A DNA stretch of 64,000 nt from Neobacillus sp. PS3-40 (lineage in GTDB: Bacteria > Bacillota > Bacilli > Bacillales > Cytobacillaceae): contig NZ_CP133266.1 in assembly GCF_030915485.1 (NCBI RefSeq), positions 62,001 through 126,000 on the forward strand, read 5' to 3'. Below, in pieces: positions 45,034 to 54,009 of the stretch. How positions within the stretch are numbered: the first letter of the stretch is position 1; each line of letters opens with the position of its first letter. A program made the position numbers and the translations under genes. Under the pieces are notes generated by a model that did not search any database, had not been told where the DNA came from, and saw nothing but the letters and a program-made list of their open reading frames with translations.

Positions 45034-45210
45034 TGTGCCTTCATCACCTGTATGAAGGCCTTTTTTCTCTACCAATTACTGATTTTGGGCCTTCATCACC
45101 CGTATGAAGGACTTTTTTCTCTACTAATTACTGATTTTGGGCCTTCATCACCCGTATGAAAGACTTTTTCCCCCACCATTTACTGATTTTGGGATTTCAT
45201 CACTTCCTCT
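45034..45210. repeat. Tandem array of terminator-like hairpins, 52-bp period
   Basis: Three to four units of a hairpin GCCTTCATC...(G)ATGAAGGC followed by T6 alternate with the linker CTACCAATTACTGATTTTGG. The period is 52 bases, equal to the array at 20255-20430, while the linkers differ. The last unit is degenerate. Confidence 0.75.
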
Positions 45211-45282
45211 AGTGCCGTGAACTCTACTTTTTTTCATTCACGGTTACTATGAAGCTCCAATAGTAATCTTTCAAAAATACCA

Positions 45283-46434
45283 TTAAAAGATATGAAGAAC
45301 TTTTAAGAAAAAATACTGAACGATCGTTAAAAACGACAGAAACGAAAAGTTGTAAATACTGAACTTTATTAAGTAAGTTTTGCTCTCACTTGGGTATTTT
45401 TGAATAAACAATTTATATGAAATCACACTGGCAAGAGAAGCAATAATCGTACCAAGCCCCCCTAAATTCACACCAATCAATAATGGATGCCAATCTGTTG
45501 TAAACTTAGCTAGAAGGATGGAAGCAGGGACATTACTAATAAATTGGCTTAAAAGGATCGAATTGAAATAGACGGCAGTGGAGTCTTTCAGGTGTTCACT
45601 TGCAAATGATTGTACCAAAGCTATGTTTGAAAGATTTCCTATAAAAATAAAAAAACATATAAATGTTAGTAACAGCAAATAATCAACCTTTAGCAATAGT
45701 TTTCTATCAAGGAAACATACCGTCACCATTGTAATAAGGAATGCAACCTGGTAACTTATTACCCCTAGAATTGAAGCAATAATGATACAAAATACAATTC
45801 CCCAAACAAATGACTTTTTTTGATCAACTATTACAATAACAGGAAGATTTACTTTTAGTGTTTTACTTCTCAATTTACTAATAAGAAAATACAATACGCA
45901 CATTCCAACAACTGCTACAAACAAGACAGTCGAAAGGAATTGCAGCGGCTTTATTCCATAGTATGAAAAGATGAACAAGTTTTGCGGATTTCCCATTGGG
46001 GTTAAGCTGCTTCCGATATTTGCTGCAATCGTTTGAAGAATGATCGTCTCTATCATATTTAGATGTGTTTTTTTGCTGATTATAAGTGTTAATGGTACAA
46101 ACGTAATTAAGGCTACATCATTTGTTACGAACATCGAGGTGAAAAAGCATAAAAAAATTAGAATAGCTGAAATCCTTTTGCTATTAGTGCATTTATTTAA
46201 GATCGCAACCGCAAATTTGTCTAATAGTTTAAGCTCCTCAAATGCCTTAACGGCAAGCATTAGATTAAACAAACTTACTAATACCTTAAAATCAATATAG
46301 TGCAGTTTTGGTGCATGGATAAAGCAGCTTAAGGTAGCTAAAATAAGTGAAATCGTAAATACCAGATCTTTTTTTAAGAAGCCAAAATTCAAATCTATCT
46401 TTTTTTCTTTTCTCGTCAATACAAGCTCTTTCAT
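45283..46434 (-). CDS. SLC13/ArsB-like anion permease
   Basis: The 383-residue protein has about ten membrane helices and the family landmarks FVTNDVALITFVPL and ANIGSSLTPMGNPQNLFIF in the first half, with SNVPASILLAKF and GVNLGGLGT in the second half, the paired substrate-binding hairpins of the ion-transporter superfamily. It may move dicarboxylates, citrate, arsenite or a similar anion; no ars genes are adjacent. ATG 46434 follows GGTGGTG. Monocistronic. Confidence 0.82.
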   Translation of the reverse strand: MKELVLTRKEKKIDLNFGFLKKDLVFTISLILATLSCFIHAPKLHYIDFKVLVSLFNLMLAVKAFEELKLLDKFAVAILNKCTNSKRISAILIFLCFFTSMFVTNDVALITFVPLTLIISKKTHLNMIETIILQTIAANIGSSLTPMGNPQNLFIFSYYGIKPLQFLSTVLFVAVVGMCVLYFLISKLRSKTLKVNLPVIVIVDQKKSFVWGIVFCIIIASILGVISYQVAFLITMVTVCFLDRKLLLKVDYLLLLTFICFFIFIGNLSNIALVQSFASEHLKDSTAVYFNSILLSQFISNVPASILLAKFTTDWHPLLIGVNLGGLGTIIASLASVISYKLFIQKYPSESKTYLIKFSIYNFSFLSFLTIVQYFFLKVLHIF

Positions 46435-46643
46435 AAAACACCACCGCTAATCTCTAATACTACATTTTTACAAAAAAAACTTTAAAAAGTGGACCAAGAT
46501 TACCATAAATTTAAAACATCACAATGTCAATAGTTCCAACGTTCAGGTATTTCGCAACACATATTGAGTAAGTATAAAAATCTTTCAGCAAATGTATATA
46601 ATGATTAGTACACAGTACATATGTTCTATTTTAATCATAACAG

Positions 46644-46652
46644 TGGTATAAT
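46644..46652 (+). promoter_or_regulatory. Extended -10 promoter of the holin-like toxin
   Basis: TGG-TATAAT is an extended -10 box; the -35 region (TTCTAT, 17 bases upstream) is weak. Transcription would begin near 46659, leaving a leader of about 60 bases. Confidence 0.55.
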
Positions 46653-46720
46653 AAAAGAGTAATAGAATAGGTTTTCTCAAGGGTGGTCGGCACACTCCCA
46701 TAGAAAGGGGGTGATGCTGA

Positions 46721-46819
46721 ATGACAGTATTTGAAACATTAATGATTACGATTGCATTTGGAAGTTTGGTCGTAGCCAATAATCATTTAACAAAAAAAAA
46801 TAATCCACCCTTGAGTTAG
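46721..46819 (+). CDS. Putative holin-like toxin (type I toxin-antitoxin)
   Basis: ATG 46721 follows the strong site AAAGGGGGTGAT. The 32-residue peptide begins MTVFETLMITIAFGSLVVA, matching the short holin-like toxin family found in many Bacillus and Lactobacillus genomes, then a basic tail ending NNPPLS whose codons run into the ATCCACC hairpin. Such peptides insert in the membrane and are controlled by an antisense RNA overlapping the 3' end. The antisense RNA is inferred from the conserved downstream block (family C). Confidence 0.72.
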   Translation: MTVFETLMITIAFGSLVVANNHLTKKNNPPLS

Positions 46820-46922
46820 AGGCTCAGATGGATTTTCTCACTCGTAAGCCGACCCCCATAAAGGGAACCGTCTATTGTATGATCGGACATGTTAGTGCAT
46901 GTCTGGTCTTTTTTATTTTATG
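46797..46922 (+). repeat. Repeat family C, copy 2, overlapping the toxin 3' end
   Basis: ATCCACCCTTGAG...CTCAGATGGAT hairpin, CCCC..AAGGG, GGAACCGTCTATTG and GATCGGACATG...CATGTCTGGTC followed by T6. Same order as at 40174-40290. The block probably carries the toxin terminator and the convergent antisense RNA. Confidence 0.7.
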
Positions 46923-47172
46923 CTGTAAGTGAATACTATTATACCTATTACGGAGCAAAAAAGAAATTGAATTAGTAGTCATTCTGTCATTTATTATACA
47001 ACATTCATCTCTTGGAAAGCCGTTAGGCAATAGATTCTTTTATAAGATTTCTCCCTGTTACCCGCGAAAAATCACTGTTTACCTGCAGAAAAATTTGATT
47101 TACCTTCATAGGATCATTTGAATTATTCAGCTAAAATGCCAGTCCAGGGACTGAAGGATAATAAGAAATACT

Positions 47173-47343
47173 TCATCCGATTTTTGGTGGATTTGCCATT
47201 TTTATAACCTTCTTTTTCTCTAGTACCTGCGGAATATCTTTCATTACACTATATACTAACTCAGCTATTTTTTGTTCTTTGTATGGTAGATTTCTAGTCC
47301 AAAACTCGGTGGCTCAACTCATTTTTCGGGGCCATTCTTTCAT
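47173..47343 (-). pseudogene. Remnant of an unknown gene with one in-frame stop
   Basis: From ATG 47343 the frame reads MKEWPRKMS, TGA (47314-47316), then ATEFWTRNLPYKEQKIAELV and further charged helical sequence to TGA 47173-47175. Composition looks coding across the stop. No family is recognised. Apart from it and the family C tail, 46820-47556 holds no gene. Confidence 0.35.
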
Positions 47344-47556
47344 TAATTTTACATCAACAATGGTTTTTCTAAATAGAATTTAGTGCTATATATGTAAATT
47401 TTCCCTATAATATAACATAAGTCTAGAATGCCTAAGATGTGACCCGACAGGAAACTCAGGCATCACCACTTTTTTTGAATTTCGTATGAAAAATAAAGTT
47501 TCATTTGCGGGCGAGTTTTCTTTAATGGAAATTTCTTTATTAAGAGGAAGGATAAC

Positions 47557-48486
47557 GTGAAAGAAAAACATTTTTGGTTGGCAATTTTCGTGATACTGAT
47601 CAGTTGGGGCGGCAATTATACATACTTTCTATCAAAGCAGCTTGATGAACCCATTTTTTTAAAGCATTACTATGAATCTTACATTACTAAAGAAGGGGAA
47701 GCTCAATTAACTTTTTATTACTTAGTAAATAAGCAATCTCCTATAAATGTCCAATATGTGAGGATAGATGGGATTGAATTTTACCCAATAGATGATGGTT
47801 CGTGGACGAACCCCGACATTCAACAATATGATCAGGAGTTCAAGCATCAATATCTTAAATCCTTCACGATTAACTTCCCTCGACAATCTTTGCCTATTGC
47901 AGAGGGATCGACTGGACCATGGACCTTTGAAAAAATGGAGGTTGGATTTGATACTTCAACTGTCATGACCGTTGATATTGGTAAAGTGAACATTTTCCTT
48001 GAACCACAAAAGAAGCCACCACTTGAATTTCGAATGGGTTCCAGCGGCAATGATCACCGCGAAGAGCAAGAGTTTGCTGCCACTGAAAAAGTGAAGATAG
48101 AGGATATTACCACTCCGTTTTCGGAATTAGCGAAAAATGTCGCAATTAAAGTAAATTCGGATCAGATGAATGAGTTGGATTTACTTAACAAGGATAAAGT
48201 GTTGCCAGCATGGTTCAATGATAGCATGCGCAAGAATTGGCAAGAGACTCATGGCATTTCACTTAACGAAACTCTATTTCCATTTAACCTTGAAAAAGGT
48301 GAATGGATGCGGTTAATCATGTTTATAAATCCTAATCAGCACAGTTACTTACAATATAGCTTGAAAATTCATGGTACCACCGCAAGTGGACATTCATTTA
48401 CAAGTGAAATCCCTATAACAGATCATCCTTACCTTGAACAAAAAGACGTTGATGAAATTATCGCAGCACAAGGGAGGGGCAAATGA
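47557..48486 (+). CDS. Membrane-anchored extracytoplasmic protein, function unknown
   Basis: GTG 47557 follows AGAGGAAGG. The 309-residue protein has an N-terminal anchor (FWLAIFVILISWGGNYTYF) and a long extracytoplasmic part rich in beta strands, with no cysteines or recognised catalytic motif. It overlaps the following membrane protein gene by one codon, so the two are coupled and probably act together. I do not recognise the family. Confidence 0.7.
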   Translation: MKEKHFWLAIFVILISWGGNYTYFLSKQLDEPIFLKHYYESYITKEGEAQLTFYYLVNKQSPINVQYVRIDGIEFYPIDDGSWTNPDIQQYDQEFKHQYLKSFTINFPRQSLPIAEGSTGPWTFEKMEVGFDTSTVMTVDIGKVNIFLEPQKKPPLEFRMGSSGNDHREEQEFAATEKVKIEDITTPFSELAKNVAIKVNSDQMNELDLLNKDKVLPAWFNDSMRKNWQETHGISLNETLFPFNLEKGEWMRLIMFINPNQHSYLQYSLKIHGTTASGHSFTSEIPITDHPYLEQKDVDEIIAAQGRGK

Positions 48487-49094
48487 TGAAAGAAAATTTT
48501 AGTAAGTTATTTTGGGGATTTTTTTTAATCTTTATTGAGATTCATATAATTAAGGTAGATTTATTGCCCGATCCGCTTGGTTATTTGTTAATCTTTTTAG
48601 GCATCAAAGCGCTATCAAAGGGTACATTGGTAGGCAAAAAAGCTCAAGCTATGGCGATGGTATTAATATTCGTGTCGCTACCAACTATCTTTATTTATCA
48701 AAATGGCAAAGCTAATGAATTTGCCCAAATCCTTCCCTTAGATGGATGGAATATTTATATGAATGCTCTTGGAGTATTAAAAATCATGCTTGTCTTTTAT
48801 ATTTTTAAAATTATGCTCTCACTTGTAAATGAACGTTCTGAAATAGCTTTGGTCAAGAGGACAACAACCACGTTCCATATTTATATTGTCGTTATGCTGA
48901 GCAATTTCTTTTTACAGTCTTTTACGATGAATGTAGGTACAAACATGCTCCAGGCAATCACCTCTATCATGATTGTAAGTTCAACGATTGTGGAAATTAT
49001 CTTCTTAGTATTATTAAGGAGATATATGAAAATTCAAGAGAATATAAATCCAGAAGCACCTGGTGTTGGTACGAAAGTTGACATTAAGGTTTAG
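48486..49094 (+). CDS. Polytopic membrane protein paired with the preceding gene, function unknown
   Basis: The second ATG (48486) is 6 bases after GGGAGGGG and overlaps the previous stop codon. The 202-residue protein has about five to six membrane helices, beginning LFWGFFLIFIEIHIIKVDLLPDPLGYLLIFLG; the DPLGYLLIFLGI stretch recurs in uncharacterised Bacillaceae membrane proteins. No substrate or catalytic motif is seen. It is the last gene before the ilvA leader. Confidence 0.7.
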   Translation: MKENFSKLFWGFFLIFIEIHIIKVDLLPDPLGYLLIFLGIKALSKGTLVGKKAQAMAMVLIFVSLPTIFIYQNGKANEFAQILPLDGWNIYMNALGVLKIMLVFYIFKIMLSLVNERSEIALVKRTTTTFHIYIVVMLSNFFLQSFTMNVGTNMLQAITSIMIVSSTIVEIIFLVLLRRYMKIQENINPEAPGVGTKVDIKV

Positions 49095-49324
49095 GACATT
49101 CACTTTTAGTTCGTGTATATTGTGGATTATTCTCACTAATAGCCGTGTCCCCTAAGATGGAACCGTCTATTGCATGATCGGAGAGGCAAAAAAGCCCATT
49201 TGCAATAATTATTAAAAATTCAGAAATATGCTTGTGCTAATGAATATTCACAAAAATAATAATAAATAAAATATATTGACTACTTAACGTTGCAGTGTTA
49301 CTCTTATTCCTATAATTTAACACG

Positions 49325-49600
49325 AAAATCAATGACGAGAAGAGTAGGGTATGGTCTTTGTTCACAAGAGAGTCGACACTGGTGGGAGTCGATGGCAGGA
49401 CCTATTTGAAAATCATCTCTGAGATGCATTGCTGAAATGGGAGAGTAGGCTTTGCCGGAACAGTCCGCCGTTAAAATGGAACACATATATGTACTTGTAT
49501 GTTTATCGAGAGCCGCAATCGTTTTTTTGATTGCGGAAGTAGGGTGGTATCGCGAGTTAAACTCGTCCCTATTCCATGGGGCGGGTTTTTTGTTGTTTAA
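49325..49600 (+). promoter_or_regulatory. T-box riboswitch (isoleucine) of ilvA
   Basis: Stem I spans about 49335-49450. The specifier is probably ATC (49412-49414) in TTTGAAAATCATCTC, reading isoleucine. Stem III is CCGCAATC/GATTGCGG (49513-49536). The T-box motif AGGGTGGTATCGCG is at 49540-49553, and the terminator ACTCGTCCC/GGGGCGGGT plus T6 ends at about 49593. Uncharged tRNA-Ile would favour the antiterminator and ilvA expression. Confidence 0.92.
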
Positions 49601-49627
49601 AAATAGAGTAAAGGGAGGAAATCGAAG

Positions 49628-50896
49628 ATGAAACAACAGGTAGCTAACGAAAAGTCCTTTCATGTAGATGATATTATCGTTGCAAGTCAAACGATTAAGG
49701 GGGTAATTTCACCTACACCATTACAATACAATTCATTACTATCTGAACGCTATGGGTGCAAAATCTATTTAAAACGAGAGGACTTTCAATGTGTTCGTTC
49801 TTTTAAAATTCGTGGGGCATATAACCGGATTAAAAAACTAAGCGAAGAAGAGGTAAAAAACGGAATTATTTGTGCTAGTGCGGGAAATCATGCTCAGGGT
49901 GTTGCATACACCTGCAAGCTACTGAATATTCACTGTAAAATTTTCATGCCAAGTACTACTCCAAAACAAAAGGTGAGGCAAGTTCAATTTTGGGGGCGTG
50001 AAAATGTCGAAATTGTTTTAACTGGAGATACATTTGATGATGCCTATGAAAAAGCATTAGCATGCAGTAAAACGGAATTCCGAACTTTCATCCACCCATT
50101 TGATGATGTTGATGTTATTGCAGGGCAAGGGACTATTGCCGTTGAACTATTAAATGAATGTCAGGAACAAATCGATTATCTTTTTGGGGCTATCGGGGGC
50201 GGCGGGCTAATGTCTGGTGTCGGAACCTATTTTAAAAATTTTTCACCCGAAACGAAATTGATCGGGGTAGAGCCAATGGGTGCTTCCGGAATGAAAGAAT
50301 CCATTGAAAAAGGGGAAGTAACCTCACTTTATGAAATTGACTCGTTTGTAGACGGGGCAGCTGTGAAAACAGTGGGTTCAATGACCTATAGCATTTGTAA
50401 AGAACTCATTGACGATATTGTCGCTGTTCCTGAAGGGAAAGTTTGTACAACACTTTTATCCTTATATAATGAAAATGCAATTGTCGTTGAGCCAACAGGG
50501 GCACTGTCAATTGCAGCATTGGATACATATGCTGAGGAGATTAAAGGGAAAGTAGTCGTTTGTATCGTGAGTGGGGGAAACAATGATATTGGCCGTATGC
50601 AGGAGATTAAAGAACGTTCGATGATCTATGAAGGCCTGCAGCATTATTTCATTGTTCAATTCCCACAGCGCCCAGGTGCCTTACGTGAATTTTTAGATGA
50701 TGTGCTTGGACCAAATGATGATATCAATCGATTTGAATATACGAAAAAGAATAATAAAGAGAAAGGACCTGCACTAGTAGGAATTGAATTGAAAGACAAA
50801 GAGGACTACTTTCCATTAATGGAACGAATTAAGAGCAAAGGCTTTTACTATGTTGAAGTGAATAAGGATAACTCTTTGTTTCAGATGTTGGTTTAA
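49628..50896 (+). CDS. ilvA: Threonine dehydratase (biosynthetic)
   Basis: ATG 49628 follows AAAGGGAGG. The 422-residue PLP enzyme deaminates threonine to 2-oxobutanoate, the first step to isoleucine. The PLP lysine is Lys60 in RSFKIRGAYN; the phosphate-binding loop is GAIGGGGLMSG and the C-terminal ACT-like domain (about 335-422) carries PQRPGALREFLDDVLG. Length matches B. subtilis IlvA. Control by the T-box leader at 49325-49600 fits isoleucine demand. Confidence 0.96.
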   Translation: MKQQVANEKSFHVDDIIVASQTIKGVISPTPLQYNSLLSERYGCKIYLKREDFQCVRSFKIRGAYNRIKKLSEEEVKNGIICASAGNHAQGVAYTCKLLNIHCKIFMPSTTPKQKVRQVQFWGRENVEIVLTGDTFDDAYEKALACSKTEFRTFIHPFDDVDVIAGQGTIAVELLNECQEQIDYLFGAIGGGGLMSGVGTYFKNFSPETKLIGVEPMGASGMKESIEKGEVTSLYEIDSFVDGAAVKTVGSMTYSICKELIDDIVAVPEGKVCTTLLSLYNENAIVVEPTGALSIAALDTYAEEIKGKVVVCIVSGGNNDIGRMQEIKERSMIYEGLQHYFIVQFPQRPGALREFLDDVLGPNDDINRFEYTKKNNKEKGPALVGIELKDKEDYFPLMERIKSKGFYYVEVNKDNSLFQMLV

Positions 50897-51013
50897 TAGA
50901 CTATTAAAATCGCAATCAACATTACTAGTGCCGAGGAGACTCCCGAACCACCCACGGAAAGCGAGCGGTCAGCAGAGAAAATCAACAGGCACGTTTAACA
51001 GATCTTTCTAAAA

Positions 51014-51150
51014 AAATAATCCACCCTTGAGTCACACTAACTCAGGTGGATTATTTTCCTATTTAAACGCCCTCTGCAAGGGTATTAAAACTCTTATAAA
51101 TTATCTATTATATAAACGGGCATGCATGAAGCATGTTCGATTTTTTTCGA
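51014..51150 (+). repeat. Repeat family C, copy 3 (diverged)
   Basis: AATCCACCCTTGAGT...ACTCAGGTGGATT is a near-perfect hairpin that can terminate ilvA; the distal hairpin GGGCATGC-ATGAA-GCATGTTC with T7 lies at 51118-51147. The middle block has diverged from copies 1 and 2. Confidence 0.65.
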
Positions 51151-51168
51151 TTTTATAAATCTATAGTC

Positions 51169-52392
51169 TTAACTTTTCAAATGAAGCTTCATAGGAGAAA
51201 GTTGAAGACGCCTCTTTGTAATTGTTGACAATCGAACGGATATTAAGATGGCTATCATCGCAAAGCAGATGATCATGCCAATTACTCCAACCCATCCAAA
51301 GCCACTATAGAAGGTTCCGCCAGCTGTGCCGCCTATACTTGATCCTGCATAATAAAAGAATAAATATAATGATGATGCTTGCGCTTTATCATGTGTTGAA
51401 ATTTTTCCAATCCACCCACTTGCGATGGAATGGCCTGCAAAAAAGCCAAAGGTAAAGATGGCTAGACCAATAAATTTGAACCAAATGTTGGTATTCAATG
51501 TGAAACATGCACCAACTAAAAGGATTATAAGTGACACCTGTAAAATTTTCCTTCGCCCATGTTGGTCTGCAAGCATTCCCATCCATGTGGAACTGAATGT
51601 ACCAACAAGATAGACAACAAAAATGAAACCAACGAGTGTTTGACTTAACGAATACGGCGGTGCCAATAGCTGAAAACCAATGTAATTATAGAGGGTTGTA
51701 AAACTACCTTGTAATAAAAATGCGATTACATATAAGTATAATAATCCTGGTTCTTTGAATTGACTTAGAAGTGATGTTCCTAGTTTTTTTATTTCAAATT
51801 CACGGGGCTTAAAATGGGTTGACTTCGGTAATGTCATCCAGAATAATAAACTAGCAATTAAGCTAATAATACCAATTCCAACTAGGGCAATTTTCCAATC
51901 AAAATAGTCCGTTAGAACCCCACTTATGATTCGTCCACTCATTCCGCCAATTGAGTTTCCACTTATATATAAACCCATCGCAAGCCCTAGACTTGGAGGC
52001 TCAATTTCCTCCCCTAAATATGCCATGGCAATGGCAGGTAATCCCGCTAAAACAATCCCTTGCAAGATTCTGAAAAAAAGCAAGTAGTGAAAATTTGGAC
52101 TAAATGCTGTTAAAATGGCTATTACAGAAGATGCCAGTAAAGAAATCGTCATGACTGACTTACGTCCAAACACTTCTGATAATGATCCAACAAATAGCAT
52201 ACTTATCGCTAATGCGATTGTTGCAGCTGATACGGTTAAACTAGATACGGCTGGAGATACATGGAACTCCTTCGCAATCTCTGGCAGCAATGGTTGAGTG
52301 CTCCAAAGGATGGCAAAGGTATTAAATCCGCCAGCAAATAATGCTAAATTTGCCATTCGAAAATTCCTTGTACCACGTTTTATATAACTCAT
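51169..52392 (-). CDS. MFS transporter (YnfM/YybF type)
   Basis: The 407-residue protein has 12 helices. The N-terminus STQPLLPEIAKEFHVSPAVSSL and motif A SEVFGRKSVM, with a second copy ADQHGRRKI in the C-half, match the YnfM/YybF group of DHA1-like exporters. Substrates are unknown. ATG 52392 follows AAAGGGGATT. It has no adjacent regulator. Confidence 0.85.
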   Translation of the reverse strand: MSYIKRGTRNFRMANLALFAGGFNTFAILWSTQPLLPEIAKEFHVSPAVSSLTVSAATIALAISMLFVGSLSEVFGRKSVMTISLLASSVIAILTAFSPNFHYLLFFRILQGIVLAGLPAIAMAYLGEEIEPPSLGLAMGLYISGNSIGGMSGRIISGVLTDYFDWKIALVGIGIISLIASLLFWMTLPKSTHFKPREFEIKKLGTSLLSQFKEPGLLYLYVIAFLLQGSFTTLYNYIGFQLLAPPYSLSQTLVGFIFVVYLVGTFSSTWMGMLADQHGRRKILQVSLIILLVGACFTLNTNIWFKFIGLAIFTFGFFAGHSIASGWIGKISTHDKAQASSLYLFFYYAGSSIGGTAGGTFYSGFGWVGVIGMIICFAMIAILISVRLSTITKRRLQLSPMKLHLKS

Positions 52393-52761
52393 GTTGTTAA
52401 AATCCCCTTTATGTTAACTAAAGTTGATTATTTACACCTCCATTTTAGTGAATTTATAGATGAAATGGTTTCAAAAAAATTGCTTTTGATATCCTTTTAA
52501 ATCAATCAACAAATTGAAAGGAGATCTGCGATATGTATATTATGTTGTAATCTAGCAACTTTTTGAAAGTTATGCATATTATTCCATTTCATCCAATTGA
52601 AAATTCTACAAACATATAATACTCCTTTCTTATTCTAAGTTCCAATCTCAAAACTTAATTCTAGCAATTTTTATTTTTTAATGAGATTTTAAGATTTTGT
52701 GGTTTCAACTTGAACTATTAACATAGAAGAAATATATCGTTCAGTGGATAAAAGGGGAAAA
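52393..52761. other. Non-coding stretch between the MFS and EamA genes
   Basis: AT-rich, no supported frame. It should contain the promoter of the leftward MFS gene. Nothing else is recognised. Confidence 0.4.
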
Positions 52762-52811
52762 GGGTTACAGATGTCCAAATCCATCTAAGTGGATGTTGGT
52801 ATCTGTAACCC
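52762..52811 (-). terminator. Long terminator hairpin of the EamA transporter gene
   Basis: GGGTTACAGAT-TCCA-ATCCA pairs with TGGAT-TTGG-ATCTGTAACCC with two small internal loops; on the minus strand it is followed by CTTTTCCCCTTTT. Confidence 0.8.
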
Positions 52812-52816
52812 ATAGA

Positions 52817-53728
52817 TTATTGTTTAACAGCGGATAATAGAAAAATAGTCAGGATGATGCAAAGGGTACCTATCCATTCACCTAAACCAAATGGAACGTG
52901 AAGCCAGACTACGGCTAAAAATGCTGCCGACAATGGCTCAGCGCAGGCTAGCAAACTCGTTTCAGAAGCCCGAATATATTTTGTACTTTCCAAGTAACAG
53001 AAAAAAGCAATTAATGTTCCAAAAATGACAACAAATAAGACAGCAAATAACGAAGGCACCGACCAGTGGCCTTGAAATTTCCATGGAGGAGAAATAAAAC
53101 TAAAGCCGATTCCACCAATTAACATACCCCAACCTACAATTAACAATGAGCCCCATTTAGAAAGAAGACCGCCCGGTTGAAGGGTATAAAAGGCAAGAGC
53201 AAAGGCTGAGAGGATTCCCCAGAAAAAAGCTGGTTTAGATATGGATAAGGTTTGTATATTTCCATTTGTCACAAGCAGAAATGTCCCGATAAGGGCCAAT
53301 AATACTGCAAATATCTCATATTTAGCTGGGAATTTCTTTGCTTGAATGCATAAAAAACAAGTTATGAAAACAGGGGCAAGATACTGCAAGACAGTTGCTG
53401 AAGCAGCATTTCCGTACAGAATAGCAATAAAATATGTATATTGGACGCCTAGCATTCCAAATATCCCGAACAAAATAAGGGCTAAGATATCTCGTTTATT
53501 TTTCCAGATGCTCCAAATATTCTGCTTCTTTACTGTATAGGCAAAAAGTAACAAAATAACACCTGAAAATAAAAGCCGGATGTCGACTAGCCATTCCGCA
53601 CTGAAGCCTTGCTGATGAAATAGGTATTGGGCAACTGTACCCGAAACCCCCCAAAAAAGAGCAGCTATTAGCACTAAAATAATTCCTTTTGACCTTGAGT
53701 GTGGCAAAGATGCACCTTGAGAACGCAT
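52817..53728 (-). CDS. EamA/DMT-family transporter
   Basis: ATG 53728 has CGGAGGGG 6-7 bases upstream and gives 303 residues; the longer frame from 53803 lacks a site. Ten hydrophobic helices in two EamA repeats are visible (GIILVLIAALFWGVSGTVAQ and FFWGILSAFALAFYTLQPGG). The second repeat ends with RASETSLLACAEPLSAAFLA, a DMT hallmark. It probably exports or imports small metabolites such as amino acids. Confidence 0.87.
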   Translation of the reverse strand: MRSQGASLPHSRSKGIILVLIAALFWGVSGTVAQYLFHQQGFSAEWLVDIRLLFSGVILLLFAYTVKKQNIWSIWKNKRDILALILFGIFGMLGVQYTYFIAILYGNAASATVLQYLAPVFITCFLCIQAKKFPAKYEIFAVLLALIGTFLLVTNGNIQTLSISKPAFFWGILSAFALAFYTLQPGGLLSKWGSLLIVGWGMLIGGIGFSFISPPWKFQGHWSVPSLFAVLFVVIFGTLIAFFCYLESTKYIRASETSLLACAEPLSAAFLAVVWLHVPFGLGEWIGTLCIILTIFLLSAVKQ

Positions 53729-53906
53729 GTGACCCCTCCGAAATTCATCTAATAAATAAATGTTTATTTCTATAAATTTACCAAACAATCGGAATAAGCG
53801 CATTAAAATAAAAATAAAATTGATGAATTTTATAAATGCCTCTTACATACGGCGAAAATAGTTGTGAGATTATTGCTAACTATCATTCCTGATTGATTTG
53901 TTCTAC

Positions 53907-53982
53907 ATGACATTCATCATACTCCCTATATGACACCTACTACTGCATTAATACTTATTATTTCTCTATAATAAGTATTAAT
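53907..53982 (+). promoter_or_regulatory. des control region: ATGACA direct repeats and a 36-bp perfect palindrome
   Basis: ATGACA occurs at 53907-53912 and 53930-53935, 23 bases apart, plausible DesR contacts. Downstream, ATTAATACTTATTAT and ATAATAAGTATTAAT (53947-53961, 53968-53982) are exact reverse complements around TTCTCT. In RNA this would be a 15-bp A-U hairpin ending 27 bases before the des start codon. Confidence 0.6.
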
Positions 53983-54009
53983 AACATGGAGGAAGGGGAA
54001 ACTACAAAT

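Noticed and set aside
45034-45210. CRISPR-like regular spacing
   Set aside because: Same reasons: linkers repeat almost exactly and each hairpin ends in a T run.
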